Both the position numbers and the translations under genes were made by a program. A stretch of 5,675 bases of DNA from Deltaproteobacteria bacterium (GTDB lineage: Bacteria; Myxococcota_A; Polyangia; JAAYKL01), in NCBI GenBank assembly GCA_011389755.1, contig JAABTR010000400.1, forward strand, positions 1 through 5,675, given 5' to 3'. The notes under the pieces were generated by a model. It did not search any database. It had not been told where the DNA came from and worked only from the letters and a program-made list of their open reading frames with translations. Below, one piece after another: positions 1 to 5,675 of the stretch (position 1 is the first letter of the stretch; each line of letters opens with the position of its first letter).

Positions 1-111
1 CGGATCCCCCGACAGATCGGCCGAATCCCTGGGGCCGCCCGCTCGCCCCCCGCACCCCGCCGCGACGCAAAGGACAGACAAAAAGCATGTAACGAACCCG
101 ATTTTTGCCAT
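1..111 (-). CDS. Lipoprotein, N-terminal part only (runs off left edge)
   Basis: An ATG at 111-109 opens a frame of 37 codons that stays open to base 1. The product begins MAKIGFVTCFLSVLCVAAGC and continues with a Gly-rich, then Asp/Ser-containing linker. This is a textbook bacterial lipoprotein signal peptide: one basic residue near the start, a hydrophobic core, and a lipobox-like VAAG before Cys20, the predicted lipidated residue. Gly at +2 gives no inner-membrane retention signal under the E. coli rule. A good Shine-Dalgarno sequence (AAGGA, 122-118) sits 6 nt before the ATG. The gene starts 10 nt after the stop codon of the receiver gene, so it is very likely co-transcribed and translationally coupled. 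Its mature function cannot be told from 37 residues. Membership in a sensory operon suggests an accessory, perhaps ligand-handling, envelope protein, but that is inference. Confidence 0.75.
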   Translation of the reverse strand, partial: MAKIGFVTCFLSVLCVAAGCGGRAGGPRDSADLSGDP

Positions 112-123
112 TTCGTGTCCTTT
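69..123 (-). promoter_or_regulatory. Shine-Dalgarno and possible hairpin at the lipoprotein start
   Basis: In the transcript, AAAGGACA (123-116), which contains the Shine-Dalgarno sequence, is perfectly complementary to UGUCCUUU (76-69). Inside that stem, CAAAAA (107-102) can pair with UUUUUG (84-79), leaving a 17-nt loop and placing the AUG (111-109) in the internal loop. The receiver-gene stop codon (124-122) touches the outer stem. The arrangement could hold translation of the lipoprotein low until ribosomes finishing the receiver gene open it. The ribosome binding site is convincing; the fold is a prediction by eye. Confidence 0.4.
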
Positions 124-607
124 AGCTCTTCGATCGAAACGTTGCGAGCTGGGAACGAACGGTTCGCATGGTCAATTGGGAGAGGATCAGCGTCAACAAA
201 GGAAAATCCACCGGCTTGAAAACCGCGTTGTCTCCACCGGCTTCCATGAGCTCCTCTTTGCTGTAACGCGATGAATATGCTGTCACGAAAACGATGGGCA
301 GATCCAAGTAGCTCCCACACATCTTCTCGTACTTCGAACCGGAGGGGACCTTCTTGAGGCCTCTGAGTATTTTCGTTATCTCGATGCCGTTGAACTCGGA
401 GCCGGCGAGCTCGATGTCCATCAACACCAACTCGAAATCATTTTGCTCAATCTCGTAGAAGGCCTCCTCGGCGTCCTTGGCTCGACGCAGATCGAACTTG
501 TCGGCGAGGTTGAGCCGGGTGACCTGCCAGTTGCTGTCTGAATCCTCAACGTAGAGGATCTTTTTTTGATCATCGAAAAGGCCTTTACTCACAGGGCGAA
601 GAGGCAT
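122..607 (-). CDS. Stand-alone response regulator receiver protein (CheY-like)
   Basis: This 161-residue protein is a single receiver (REC) domain with no DNA-binding or enzymatic output domain. The phosphorylation site is complete: acidic pair Glu21-Asp22 after strand 1 (ILYVED), phosphoacceptor Asp64 in LVLMDIEL, the conserved Thr109 in IVFVTAYSS, and Lys131 followed by Pro (VFKP). It is longer than the usual 120 or so residues because of a roughly 15-residue N-terminal extension, a longer loop between about residues 83 and 103 (including Cys97), and a basic C-terminal tail. The ATG at 607 is supported by GGAG at 620-617 with 9-nt spacing. It starts 16 nt after the kinase stop, so it is the natural phosphoryl acceptor for that kinase, whose own receiver lacks the Asp. 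With no output domain it probably acts by protein contact or as a phosphorelay intermediate; the partner is unknown. Confidence 0.9.
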   Translation of the reverse strand: MPLRPVSKGLFDDQKKILYVEDSDSNWQVTRLNLADKFDLRRAKDAEEAFYEIEQNDFELVLMDIELAGSEFNGIEITKILRGLKKVPSGSKYEKMCGSYLDLPIVFVTAYSSRYSKEELMEAGGDNAVFKPVDFPLLTLILSQLTMRTVRSQLATFRSKS

Positions 608-623
608 GGGCTGAAGCTCCGTT

Positions 624-2744
624 TCAACCTCCGGTCGAGGTGATGATTGTCTCCATCAAATGATGCACGGCGACGGGAGATTTGATAGGGATCCCGCCGA
701 TTTTCTCGCTCTTTTCCAAATGCTTTTGACGATTCGAGGTGAAGATGACCGGCAGATGGCTCAAGTATCTGTCAGCTTTGATACCTTCGAGAATCGCGAA
801 GGGCTCCTCGTTGTCGGTGTTGACGCTCATCAGCACCACGTGGGGCATCTGCTGAGCGATGATCTCCAGAGCCTTATCGAAAGTCTCGACCAAGACGGTC
901 TCGAAGCCGCTTTTTTCGAGCAGCATCGAGGTGATCCGGCGCTGATTGTCATCTTCGTCCACAACGGCGATTCGCCTGCGGTTGAAACCTTCGACCGCGC
1001 GCGGCGTGATATCTCTGCCAAGGAGCCCGTCGTCTGCGCGCTCCTTGGTGTCCTTGGGGACGGTGAAGTAGAAGGTGCTGCCTTCGTCGAGGCGACTCTC
1101 CACCCAGATCTCACCGCCGTGGAGCTCCACAAGCTCCTTGGTTATGGCCAATCCGAGCCCCGTGCCCCCTCGCCGGCGGGTGTGACCGCCGTCCACCTGA
1201 CGGAACTTGTCGAAAATTGTCTCGAGCTGATCTTCGGGGATGCCGATGCCTTTGTCCCTAACGGCGAAGCAGACGAAATTGCTTTTATATCTCTCGGACC
1301 TAGCCTTGTACTCTTCGTCGGAGACGAGCGCCACATCGATGCTGCCGCCTTCGGGGGTGAACTTGGTGGCGTTGGTGACCAAATTGATGAAAATTTGGGT
1401 GATCTTGACAGAGTCTCCGAGCAGGATAGGCGCTTTTTCGAGCTGGAAACCCAAGTGGCAGCCGCTGCTCTTCACATGTCCCAAAACCGCCGCCAACAGC
1501 TTGGAGACCACGTCCTGCACCCGCACATGCTCGACCCTCAGCTTCGCCTTGCCGGCCTTGAGCCGCGAGAAGTCCAGCAGGTTGCTCACCACTGAAAACA
1601 TGTGATTGCCGGCGTCGTAGAGCAGCTGCAATGAGCTGCAATAGCTGTCGAAGTCGAAGTTGCGCTCGGCCTGCGTCAGAGCCATCTCGACTTTGCACTC
1701 CGGGCACTGTTCCACAAGCACGCTTCCCTGCGTGCCGATGTACTCATCATCTGGATGATATTTTTGCTCACAACTCGGACATCTCCAGACATACTGAGGG
1801 ACGAACTCACGGAGCAGCACTGAAGGAACATTGACGAGGGCGTTGAGGGGCGTTCTCAGCTCGTGGGACACCGAGGCCAAGAACTCGTCTTTGAGGCGAT
1901 TGCTCTCATTGGCGGCCTCGAGGGCCTCTTCGATTTTGCGCATGCTGGTGCGCAGCGCCTCGTCTCGCTCTCGGATCGCCTTGACCATGACATTGAACGA
2001 GCCCACGAGGTTATCGATCTCCGGCCCCCCGCCGGTCGCTTGCACCTCGGCGTCCAGCTTGCCCTTGGCGATCTCTTCGGCGCCGTGCACGAGATTGACG
2101 ATGGGACGGACCAATCGATTGCTGGCCGCGGAAGCGAGCAAGGATGCAAAAATCATCAAGAAGAACGCGACCACCACGGTGATGGTGATATCTCTTTGCA
2201 GTCGAGCAGCCATCTCCTTTTCTTCTTTGGCGATGGCCGCGTTGAGCCGATCCAACGAGATGCCGAAGCGCACCGTGCCCCAGCGCTCATCCGAGACCAC
2301 GATCGGTTCTATGACCTCGATGAGCTGTCGCTCGCCCTGCTTGATCTCCTGATAAGCGAACCCGTCCTGCTTGGCCGCGAAGAGACTGGCCTCATCCTCC
2401 AGGACGGTCAGGTTCTTGTCCTGCCTGCTATGAACGAGCGCCGCGCGATCATTGCCCATGATGATGCCGTAAACGATCTCATCATCGCTCGAGACCGCGC
2501 TGTCGATGATCTCCTTGAGAAAGAGAAAGTCCGAGACCACCACCGCCCTGGCCGAGCTGAGCGCCACGATGCGCGACACCGTCTCCCCCATGCCGATGAG
2601 CTCGTCCCGCATGGCCGCGCGCTTCTCCTGCATGGCGCTTTGGTGGGACGCATAGTTCTGGTATGTGGTGTAGCCGTTGGTGATGGTGACGATGAGCGCG
2701 ATGAGCGCGACGATCGTCAGTACCATTTTCTTCTTCAGACTCAT
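624..2744 (-). CDS. Hybrid sensor histidine kinase with zinc-ribbon-like insert and degenerate receiver
   Basis: This is an inner-membrane histidine kinase of 706 residues. Its parts, in order, are: TM helix 1 (about 7-23); a periplasmic domain (about 26-186) that looks Cache/PAS-like near EVIEPIVVSDERWGTVRFG; TM helix 2 (about 187-207); HAMP (about 208-262); a coiled-coil linker; and DHp helix 1 with phosphoacceptor His294 in SHELRTPLNAL. An insertion with CPSC (322-325) and CPEC (347-350) follows, and then DHp helix 2 ending in LLDFSRLKAGK. The ATPase domain has an N box (Asn454, Asn458), G1 DKGIG (497-501), an F box (Phe511, Phe514) and G2 GGTGLG (526-531). The C-terminal receiver (about 590-700) keeps acidic Asp596/Glu597, Thr669 and Lys688, but the phosphoacceptor position is Ser640 (VVLMSVN). 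The ATG at 2744 overlaps the upstream stop by 4 bp, and AGAAGG (2760-2755) lies 10 nt before it. The adjacent binding proteins probably present the signal; the ligand is unknown. Confidence 0.93.
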   Translation of the reverse strand: MSLKKKMVLTIVALIALIVTITNGYTTYQNYASHQSAMQEKRAAMRDELIGMGETVSRIVALSSARAVVVSDFLFLKEIIDSAVSSDDEIVYGIIMGNDRAALVHSRQDKNLTVLEDEASLFAAKQDGFAYQEIKQGERQLIEVIEPIVVSDERWGTVRFGISLDRLNAAIAKEEKEMAARLQRDITITVVVAFFLMIFASLLASAASNRLVRPIVNLVHGAEEIAKGKLDAEVQATGGGPEIDNLVGSFNVMVKAIRERDEALRTSMRKIEEALEAANESNRLKDEFLASVSHELRTPLNALVNVPSVLLREFVPQYVWRCPSCEQKYHPDDEYIGTQGSVLVEQCPECKVEMALTQAERNFDFDSYCSSLQLLYDAGNHMFSVVSNLLDFSRLKAGKAKLRVEHVRVQDVVSKLLAAVLGHVKSSGCHLGFQLEKAPILLGDSVKITQIFINLVTNATKFTPEGGSIDVALVSDEEYKARSERYKSNFVCFAVRDKGIGIPEDQLETIFDKFRQVDGGHTRRRGGTGLGLAITKELVELHGGEIWVESRLDEGSTFYFTVPKDTKERADDGLLGRDITPRAVEGFNRRRIAVVDEDDNQRRITSMLLEKSGFETVLVETFDKALEIIAQQMPHVVLMSVNTDNEEPFAILEGIKADRYLSHLPVIFTSNRQKHLEKSEKIGGIPIKSPVAVHHLMETIITSTGG
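1659..1814 (-). other. CxxC-x21-CxxC zinc-ribbon-like insertion within the kinase DHp domain
   Basis: Kinase residues of roughly 311-362 lie between the two helices of the His-containing dimerisation domain. His294 and the DFSR motif (Asp391) are 97 residues apart, against about 50 in ordinary HisKA domains, so some 45-50 residues are extra. The insert holds two CPxC knuckles, Cys322/Cys325 and Cys347/Cys350, separated by 21 residues rich in Asp, Glu and Gly. That pattern is typical of a zinc ribbon or rubredoxin-like metal site. Bases 1741-1800 are about 43 percent GC, lower than most of the gene. Zinc binding is inferred; an iron or redox-active site is also possible. Confidence 0.75.
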
Positions 2745-3763
2745 GGTTCGACGGCCTTCTCGCTTGCTTTTCCGGGGGTGTCCTCGCCGATGATCCTGTT
2801 GATGTAGGGGAACGCATCACGCGGGACCGTGAGCCCGACTCTTTTGGCTGCCTCCATATTCACCGTTAGAAATCCGCCGATGGGCGGTTGAATGCGCTCC
2901 TGGGTGGGCATGGGCTCGTCCGACAGCAGCCGCTGGGTGAGCACCGCCGCCTGGGACCCCAGGCCTGGAAAATCGAGAGAAACCGAGGCCAGCGCGCCGC
3001 TGTGCGCGAACTTGTCGGACACTGACGAGATAATCACTTTGCCGTCTTCGTCGACCAGGCGCTTGAGCGTCGCGAAAGCCCTGCTCTGGATCACCGTGGG
3101 ATCGCTGTGCAGCCACACCGCGTCGAAATCCCCTTTGTATTCGCGGTAGGCTCGCTCGATATCCGTCGCGCCCGCCACCGGCACTGTCGAGAGCTCGATC
3201 CCGTGCCCGGCGACCTCCTGCCGGGTGGACTTGACAAAAGGCCCCGAAAAAGACGGGTTGTAAAAGACGAGCACGCGCCTCAAGTCGGGGACGGCCAACT
3301 TGAACTGCATGAAATCGAAAGACGCGAGCGATTCCATGGTGATGCCCGCCACTTGGGCGCGCTCGCCCAAGCGGTGCGCCTTCCAGGCCGGGACCATGGC
3401 AAAGACCATGGGGACCTGCCTAAAATGGTCGCGCACGACGAGCGCCGCGCGGGTCCCCAGAGCCAAAAACAGATCCGGCTCGTGCTCCTCGAGCTTCGCT
3501 GCGATGGCGCGATCAGAGGCTTCGTCGTTCATCGTAACGATCGTCACCGGGTGCTCGATCTGTCCGAGATAGGTCTCCACGACGGCGTCGAAGATGGGAT
3601 TGTCGCTGCTCTTGAGCACGACCACCCTCTTTGAGAGATCCACCGAGGCCCCCGGAGGCGGTGTGACGTTTTCTACATTCTTGAACGCCGGAGCGCAGGC
3701 GACAACGAGCGCGACGGTCGCGACCAAGATGATCCAGCGATGACGTAAGGCGACCGGTTTCAT
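2741..3763 (-). CDS. ABC_sub_bind-family periplasmic binding lipoprotein (type I fold)
   Basis: This 340-residue protein has a lipoprotein signal peptide: basic MKPVALRHR, a hydrophobic stretch, then VVA before Cys23, the predicted lipidation site, followed by a Pro-rich linker (about 30-42). The mature part resembles the ABC transporter substrate-binding family PF04392 (tryptophan/tyrosine-type binding proteins, type I fold). Recognisable stretches are PDLFLALGTRAA (96-107), VPMVFAMV (117-124), the VAGITM turn (138-143), RRVLVFYNPS (162-171), DAVWLHSDP (214-222), and the late VNMEAAKRVGLTVP (301-314). The start at 3763 is fixed by GGAGGG (3775-3770) with 6-nt spacing. It overlaps the gene before it and the kinase after it by ATGA, implying translational coupling. 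No permease or ATPase gene is near, so a sensory role alongside the kinase is more likely than transport. The ligand cannot be read from sequence. Confidence 0.85.
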   Translation of the reverse strand: MKPVALRHRWIILVATVALVVACAPAFKNVENVTPPPGASVDLSKRVVVLKSSDNPIFDAVVETYLGQIEHPVTIVTMNDEASDRAIAAKLEEHEPDLFLALGTRAALVVRDHFRQVPMVFAMVPAWKAHRLGERAQVAGITMESLASFDFMQFKLAVPDLRRVLVFYNPSFSGPFVKSTRQEVAGHGIELSTVPVAGATDIERAYREYKGDFDAVWLHSDPTVIQSRAFATLKRLVDEDGKVIISSVSDKFAHSGALASVSLDFPGLGSQAAVLTQRLLSDEPMPTQERIQPPIGGFLTVNMEAAKRVGLTVPRDAFPYINRIIGEDTPGKASEKAVEP

Positions 3764-4599
3764 CTGGCGCCCTCCATCATCTCGGGTTTGAAGCTCACCC
3801 AGCTGTCGATGGCCATGGTGCTCATGACTTTTTCGCCGTCGGGGCTCCCGGCCATTTTTTTAAACGCTTCCACGAGCGCGGCGGTCGCCACGGCGTCGCC
3901 GCCACGCCCGCCCTTGATGGCGCACAGCGGCGCTCTGAGGATCTTGTCTATCTCGCCGACCCTGTGAAAGGATTTGGCCGCCACCGGGTTTAAGCGGCTA
4001 AGGACACCGAAGGTCGCGGTGGTCACGATCGCCGCGTCCACCCGGCCGAACGCCAAGGCGAGCAGGGCGTCGATATCCTTTTTGACCTGCAAGAAACGGG
4101 TGTCCTGGGTCTTGATCGCCTTTTTCTCGAGCTTTTCGAGGGTGTCGCGAAAAAATTCCCGCGGTTCCTGCCCCGAAACCGTGATGGCGATGGTCCGGCG
4201 GCTCAGATCGGCGGCCATCTGCTCATTTTTCACCACCAAGACCTTGCGGTAATAAACATCGTCTTTCTGAGCGGGAACCAAAACCGGCTCGAGCTGTCGG
4301 CCTCGGCGGGTGCTCAAGTATTGACTCGAGACGATGGCGTAGCTGGCCGCTCCGCTCTCGGCGAGCTTCCACAGAGTCTCCACGTTCTGCACCGGCCTGA
4401 ACCGCGCTTTTATGGGCGTCGTCTCCAAATAGTCGTTGAACCATCTGGTTATCTGAATGATTTTTTGATGATTCGCGTCAGGATCGAAAAATACGATATT
4501 TTCCTGCGGCTCTTGCGCCTCGAAAACCGGGGCATTGAAGGTAACCGCCGCAAAAAGGGCTATCCCAATCAGGCGGAGATTGTATCTGCTTTGCATCAT
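3760..4599 (-). CDS. PhnD-like periplasmic substrate-binding protein (type II fold)
   Basis: This protein has 279 residues with an N-terminal export signal (about 1-28: basic RYNLR, then IGIALFAAVTF, with a plausible signal peptidase I site near FEA). There is no lipobox Cys, so it should be soluble in the periplasm. The mature region resembles the phosphate/phosphite/phosphonate binding family (PF12974). It has an early segment pairing a vector-like helix with RFRPVQNVETLWKLAESG, a YAIVSSQYL strand (87-95), a domain crossover near RRTIAITVSGQEPREFF (134-150), and DIDALLALAFGRVDAAIVT (175-193), the typical GxxDAA element. The first of two consecutive ATGs (4599) is chosen because AGGGAAG (4616-4610) lies 10 nt upstream. 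Its TGA overlaps the ATG of the second binding protein. Family members bind varied oxyanions and other small ligands, and many act in signalling. The substrate is not assigned, and no phn transport or C-P lyase genes are visible. Confidence 0.82.
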   Translation of the reverse strand: MMQSRYNLRLIGIALFAAVTFNAPVFEAQEPQENIVFFDPDANHQKIIQITRWFNDYLETTPIKARFRPVQNVETLWKLAESGAASYAIVSSQYLSTRRGRQLEPVLVPAQKDDVYYRKVLVVKNEQMAADLSRRTIAITVSGQEPREFFRDTLEKLEKKAIKTQDTRFLQVKKDIDALLALAFGRVDAAIVTTATFGVLSRLNPVAAKSFHRVGEIDKILRAPLCAIKGGRGGDAVATAALVEAFKKMAGSPDGEKVMSTMAIDSWVSFKPEMMEGAR

Positions 4600-4691
4600 C
4601 TTGGGCAGTCTTCCCTAGTGACGAAAAGCCTAGCACCGCAGAAACGGCGGTCAAACCGGGTCCGGCCCCGCGGTCTTGGGAGCTGAATCTC
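4600..4691 (-). promoter_or_regulatory. Intergenic gap with possible sigma70-type promoter for the sensory operon
   Basis: This is the only gap longer than 20 nt in the window. On the minus strand TTGACC (4654-4649) matches five of six bases of the -35 consensus and is followed after 16 nt by TAGGCT (4632-4627), a weak three-of-six -10. The start would fall shortly before the Shine-Dalgarno of the PhnD-like gene. A 5-bp inverted repeat, ACCGC (4635-4639) and GCGGT (4647-4651), occupies the spacer and could be an operator half-site pair or chance. A short CCGG/CCGG palindrome lies upstream. I see no convincing rho-independent terminator for the preceding lipoprotein gene, so read-through is possible. 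Confidence 0.3.
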
Positions 4692-5675
4692 TCAGGGAGC
4701 TTTGCAGGACGACGGATCGTCGAGGTGGGGATTGAGCGGGTACCGGGTGTCGCCCTCGCAGGCCTCGTGGTTTTCATCGCAACTCGTGTTTTGTTTTACA
4801 TCCACGCAGGTCGCGTCATCCGGCAGACGGATCATCTTGAAATAGAAGAGCTCGGGGCACTGCTCCTTCACCGACACATTTCGAAGCTGATCGTTTTCGC
4901 ACAGCTTGACGCTCGCGGCCAAGATGGACTGCTCGGTGGAGGTGCTCACCACCTCGCCGGCGACGGTGTGGGCGTCTACCACCTCGCCGGCCAGCTCGGT
5001 GTGCCACCTCTGAGCGATGTAGATATGACAGTTCAACGCGCCGACCAAGTAATTCGTCAGGCCCGGGTGGCCGTCCCCATCTTGGTCGCAGTGGGAGCCG
5101 TAGCTCGCCTGGGAACATGGCGTCGAGTCGTTCCGAGAGGCGGAGCCGCTCGGGGGCATGGGGTCGGCCACTTTGTCCTCGAGCACGGCGCCGCGCACGT
5201 CCCAGACATCATCCGAGCGCCACCCCGATCCCGGCGCCGTCCCATCCACGACCACGCGCCGCTCCACCGCCGGGATCGATTCGGAAAAAGCGCTGGGAAT
5301 GATCACCTTGTTGAACCACGTCTCCAAGCGAAGCTTGGTGTCGCAGAGCTTTTCGCTCATTATCAGCTTGTTATTCGAGGCCCTTGTTGCCTCGACGAGA
5401 AAAAACGATCGCGCGATGGCCACTTGGCTCTTGAGCAGCGGAACCCGGGTCTGCTTGGTGGCGGCGCTTATGAGCATCCCCCACTTTCCCTCAAAATAGG
5501 CCCCGGGATCGTCCGTGGAGCGGTCGAACGCGACGCTGTCCGCGCTCGCACCCGACCCCACCTGGTCGTCCTCGGGATCACTGGAGGCATCGCGAACCAC
5601 GATATCATCGCTGCTTTCGAAAAAGCTCCCCTGGTTCAAAGGGGCGGCTTGGCACCCCAGCGCGACCCCCGCGCA
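4692..5675 (-). CDS. Cysteine-rich lipoprotein of unknown function, start beyond right edge
   Basis: The frame is open to base 5675, giving 327 residues to the TGA at 4694-4692. The visible N-terminus reads CAGVALGCQAAPLNQGSFFE, the end of a hydrophobic signal peptide with a lipobox-like ALG before Cys8. The true start must therefore lie a few codons to the right; the TTG at 5639-5637 is an internal Leu after the lipidation site. An acidic Ser/Asp linker (about 20-55) leads to a globular region. Mature cysteines number ten (111, 187, 196, 216, 259, 273, 290, 299, 306, 324), consistent with disulfides in the envelope. DQDGDGHPG (197-205) resembles a calcium-binding DxDxDG loop. I do not recognise a family with a known function; similar Asp-rich lipoproteins are common in Myxococcota-type genomes. 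It is separated from the sensory operon by 92 nt, so a shared role is uncertain. Confidence 0.8.
   Translation of the reverse strand, partial: CAGVALGCQAAPLNQGSFFESSDDIVVRDASSDPEDDQVGSGASADSVAFDRSTDDPGAYFEGKWGMLISAATKQTRVPLLKSQVAIARSFFLVEATRASNNKLIMSEKLCDTKLRLETWFNKVIIPSAFSESIPAVERRVVVDGTAPGSGWRSDDVWDVRGAVLEDKVADPMPPSGSASRNDSTPCSQASYGSHCDQDGDGHPGLTNYLVGALNCHIYIAQRWHTELAGEVVDAHTVAGEVVSTSTEQSILAASVKLCENDQLRNVSVKEQCPELFYFKMIRLPDDATCVDVKQNTSCDENHEACEGDTRYPLNPHLDDPSSCKAP
4948..4991. repeat. Short in-frame direct repeat, 14 bp at a 30-bp period
   Basis: ACCACCTCGCCGGC occurs at 4948-4961 and again at 4978-4991. The period is ten codons, so both copies read the same way in the lipoprotein gene and give AGEVV twice (residues 229-233 and 239-243). 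It looks like a small internal duplication in the coding sequence, not a regulatory or mobile repeat. Confidence 0.6.

Noticed and set aside
69..123. Inverted repeat after the receiver gene as a rho-independent terminator
   Set aside because: The repeat spans the Shine-Dalgarno sequence and start of the next gene and its arms lie 39 nt apart. The downstream strand has only a three-base T run, so it is not a normal terminator.
660..1595. Long plus-strand open frame (311 codons) opposite the kinase catalytic region
   Set aside because: It lies antisense to an unmistakable kinase coding sequence, its translation shows no recognisable domain, and antisense frames stay open easily at this GC content.
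1624..1642. Tandem AGCTGCAAT repeat (1624-1632 and 1634-1642)
   Set aside because: It is a 10-bp period, out of phase with codons, only two copies, and inside kinase coding sequence; best treated as chance.
2691..2708. Tandem GATGAGCGC repeat in the first kinase membrane helix
   Set aside because: It is two copies of nine bases encoding ALI-ALI; simple hydrophobic coding repetition with no sign of a phase-variable tract.
1863..2807. Long plus-strand open frame (314 codons) opposite the kinase sensor and HAMP region
   Set aside because: It is also antisense to the kinase. Its product is rich in His, Arg and Asp, as expected of a shadow frame, and it runs across the kinase/binding protein gene junction.
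4600..4691. Riboswitch or small RNA in the gap
   Set aside because: At 92 nt it has only short 4-5 bp inverted repeats, and I recognise no known riboswitch core.
5637..5639. TTG as the start codon of the right-hand lipoprotein
   Set aside because: The frame stays open upstream to the window edge and encodes a lipobox-like end of a signal peptide with Cys just before this codon. Starting here would remove the export signal.

Overview
All supported genes lie on the minus strand, so the window reads biologically from right to left. Base composition is moderately GC-rich (upper 50s percent, judged by eye). Three of the six products have lipoprotein-type signal peptides. The sensor kinase is a hybrid, and the right-hand lipoprotein carries an Asp-rich DxDxDG-HPG motif among many cysteines. 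Together these suggest a Gram-negative bacterium of the deltaproteobacterial/Myxococcota (perhaps Bradymonadales-like) sort. This assignment is inference only; no marker gene is present.

Layout in transcription order. (1) 5675-4692: a partial cysteine-rich lipoprotein of unknown function whose start lies beyond the right edge. (2) 4691-4600: the only sizeable intergenic gap, with a possible sigma70-type promoter. (3) 4599-3760: an exported PhnD-like periplasmic binding protein (type II fold family). (4) 3763-2741: a second binding protein, a lipoprotein of the ABC_sub_bind family (type I fold), overlapping its neighbours by 4 bp on both sides. (5) 2744-624: a 706-residue membrane hybrid histidine kinase with a CxxC/CxxC zinc-ribbon-like insertion inside its phosphoacceptor (DHp) domain and a C-terminal receiver lacking its phosphorylatable Asp. 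(6) 607-122: a stand-alone receiver protein with all phosphorylation residues. (7) 111-1: the first 37 codons of a further lipoprotein, running off the left edge.

Genes 3 to 7 are packed tightly enough (two ATGA overlaps, then gaps of 16 and 10 nt) to be one operon. No ABC permease or ATPase is visible, so the two binding proteins probably report a ligand to the kinase rather than feed a transporter, in the manner of TorT/TorS or LuxP/LuxQ. The likely signal path is ligand-bound periplasmic protein(s), kinase periplasmic domain, HAMP, His294, then Asp64 of the separate receiver. The kinase's own receiver cannot be phosphorylated in the usual way and is probably regulatory. The zinc-ribbon-like insertion could be a second, cytoplasmic input (metal or redox) or a structural or docking element. 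The ligand, output and target genes are not visible here.
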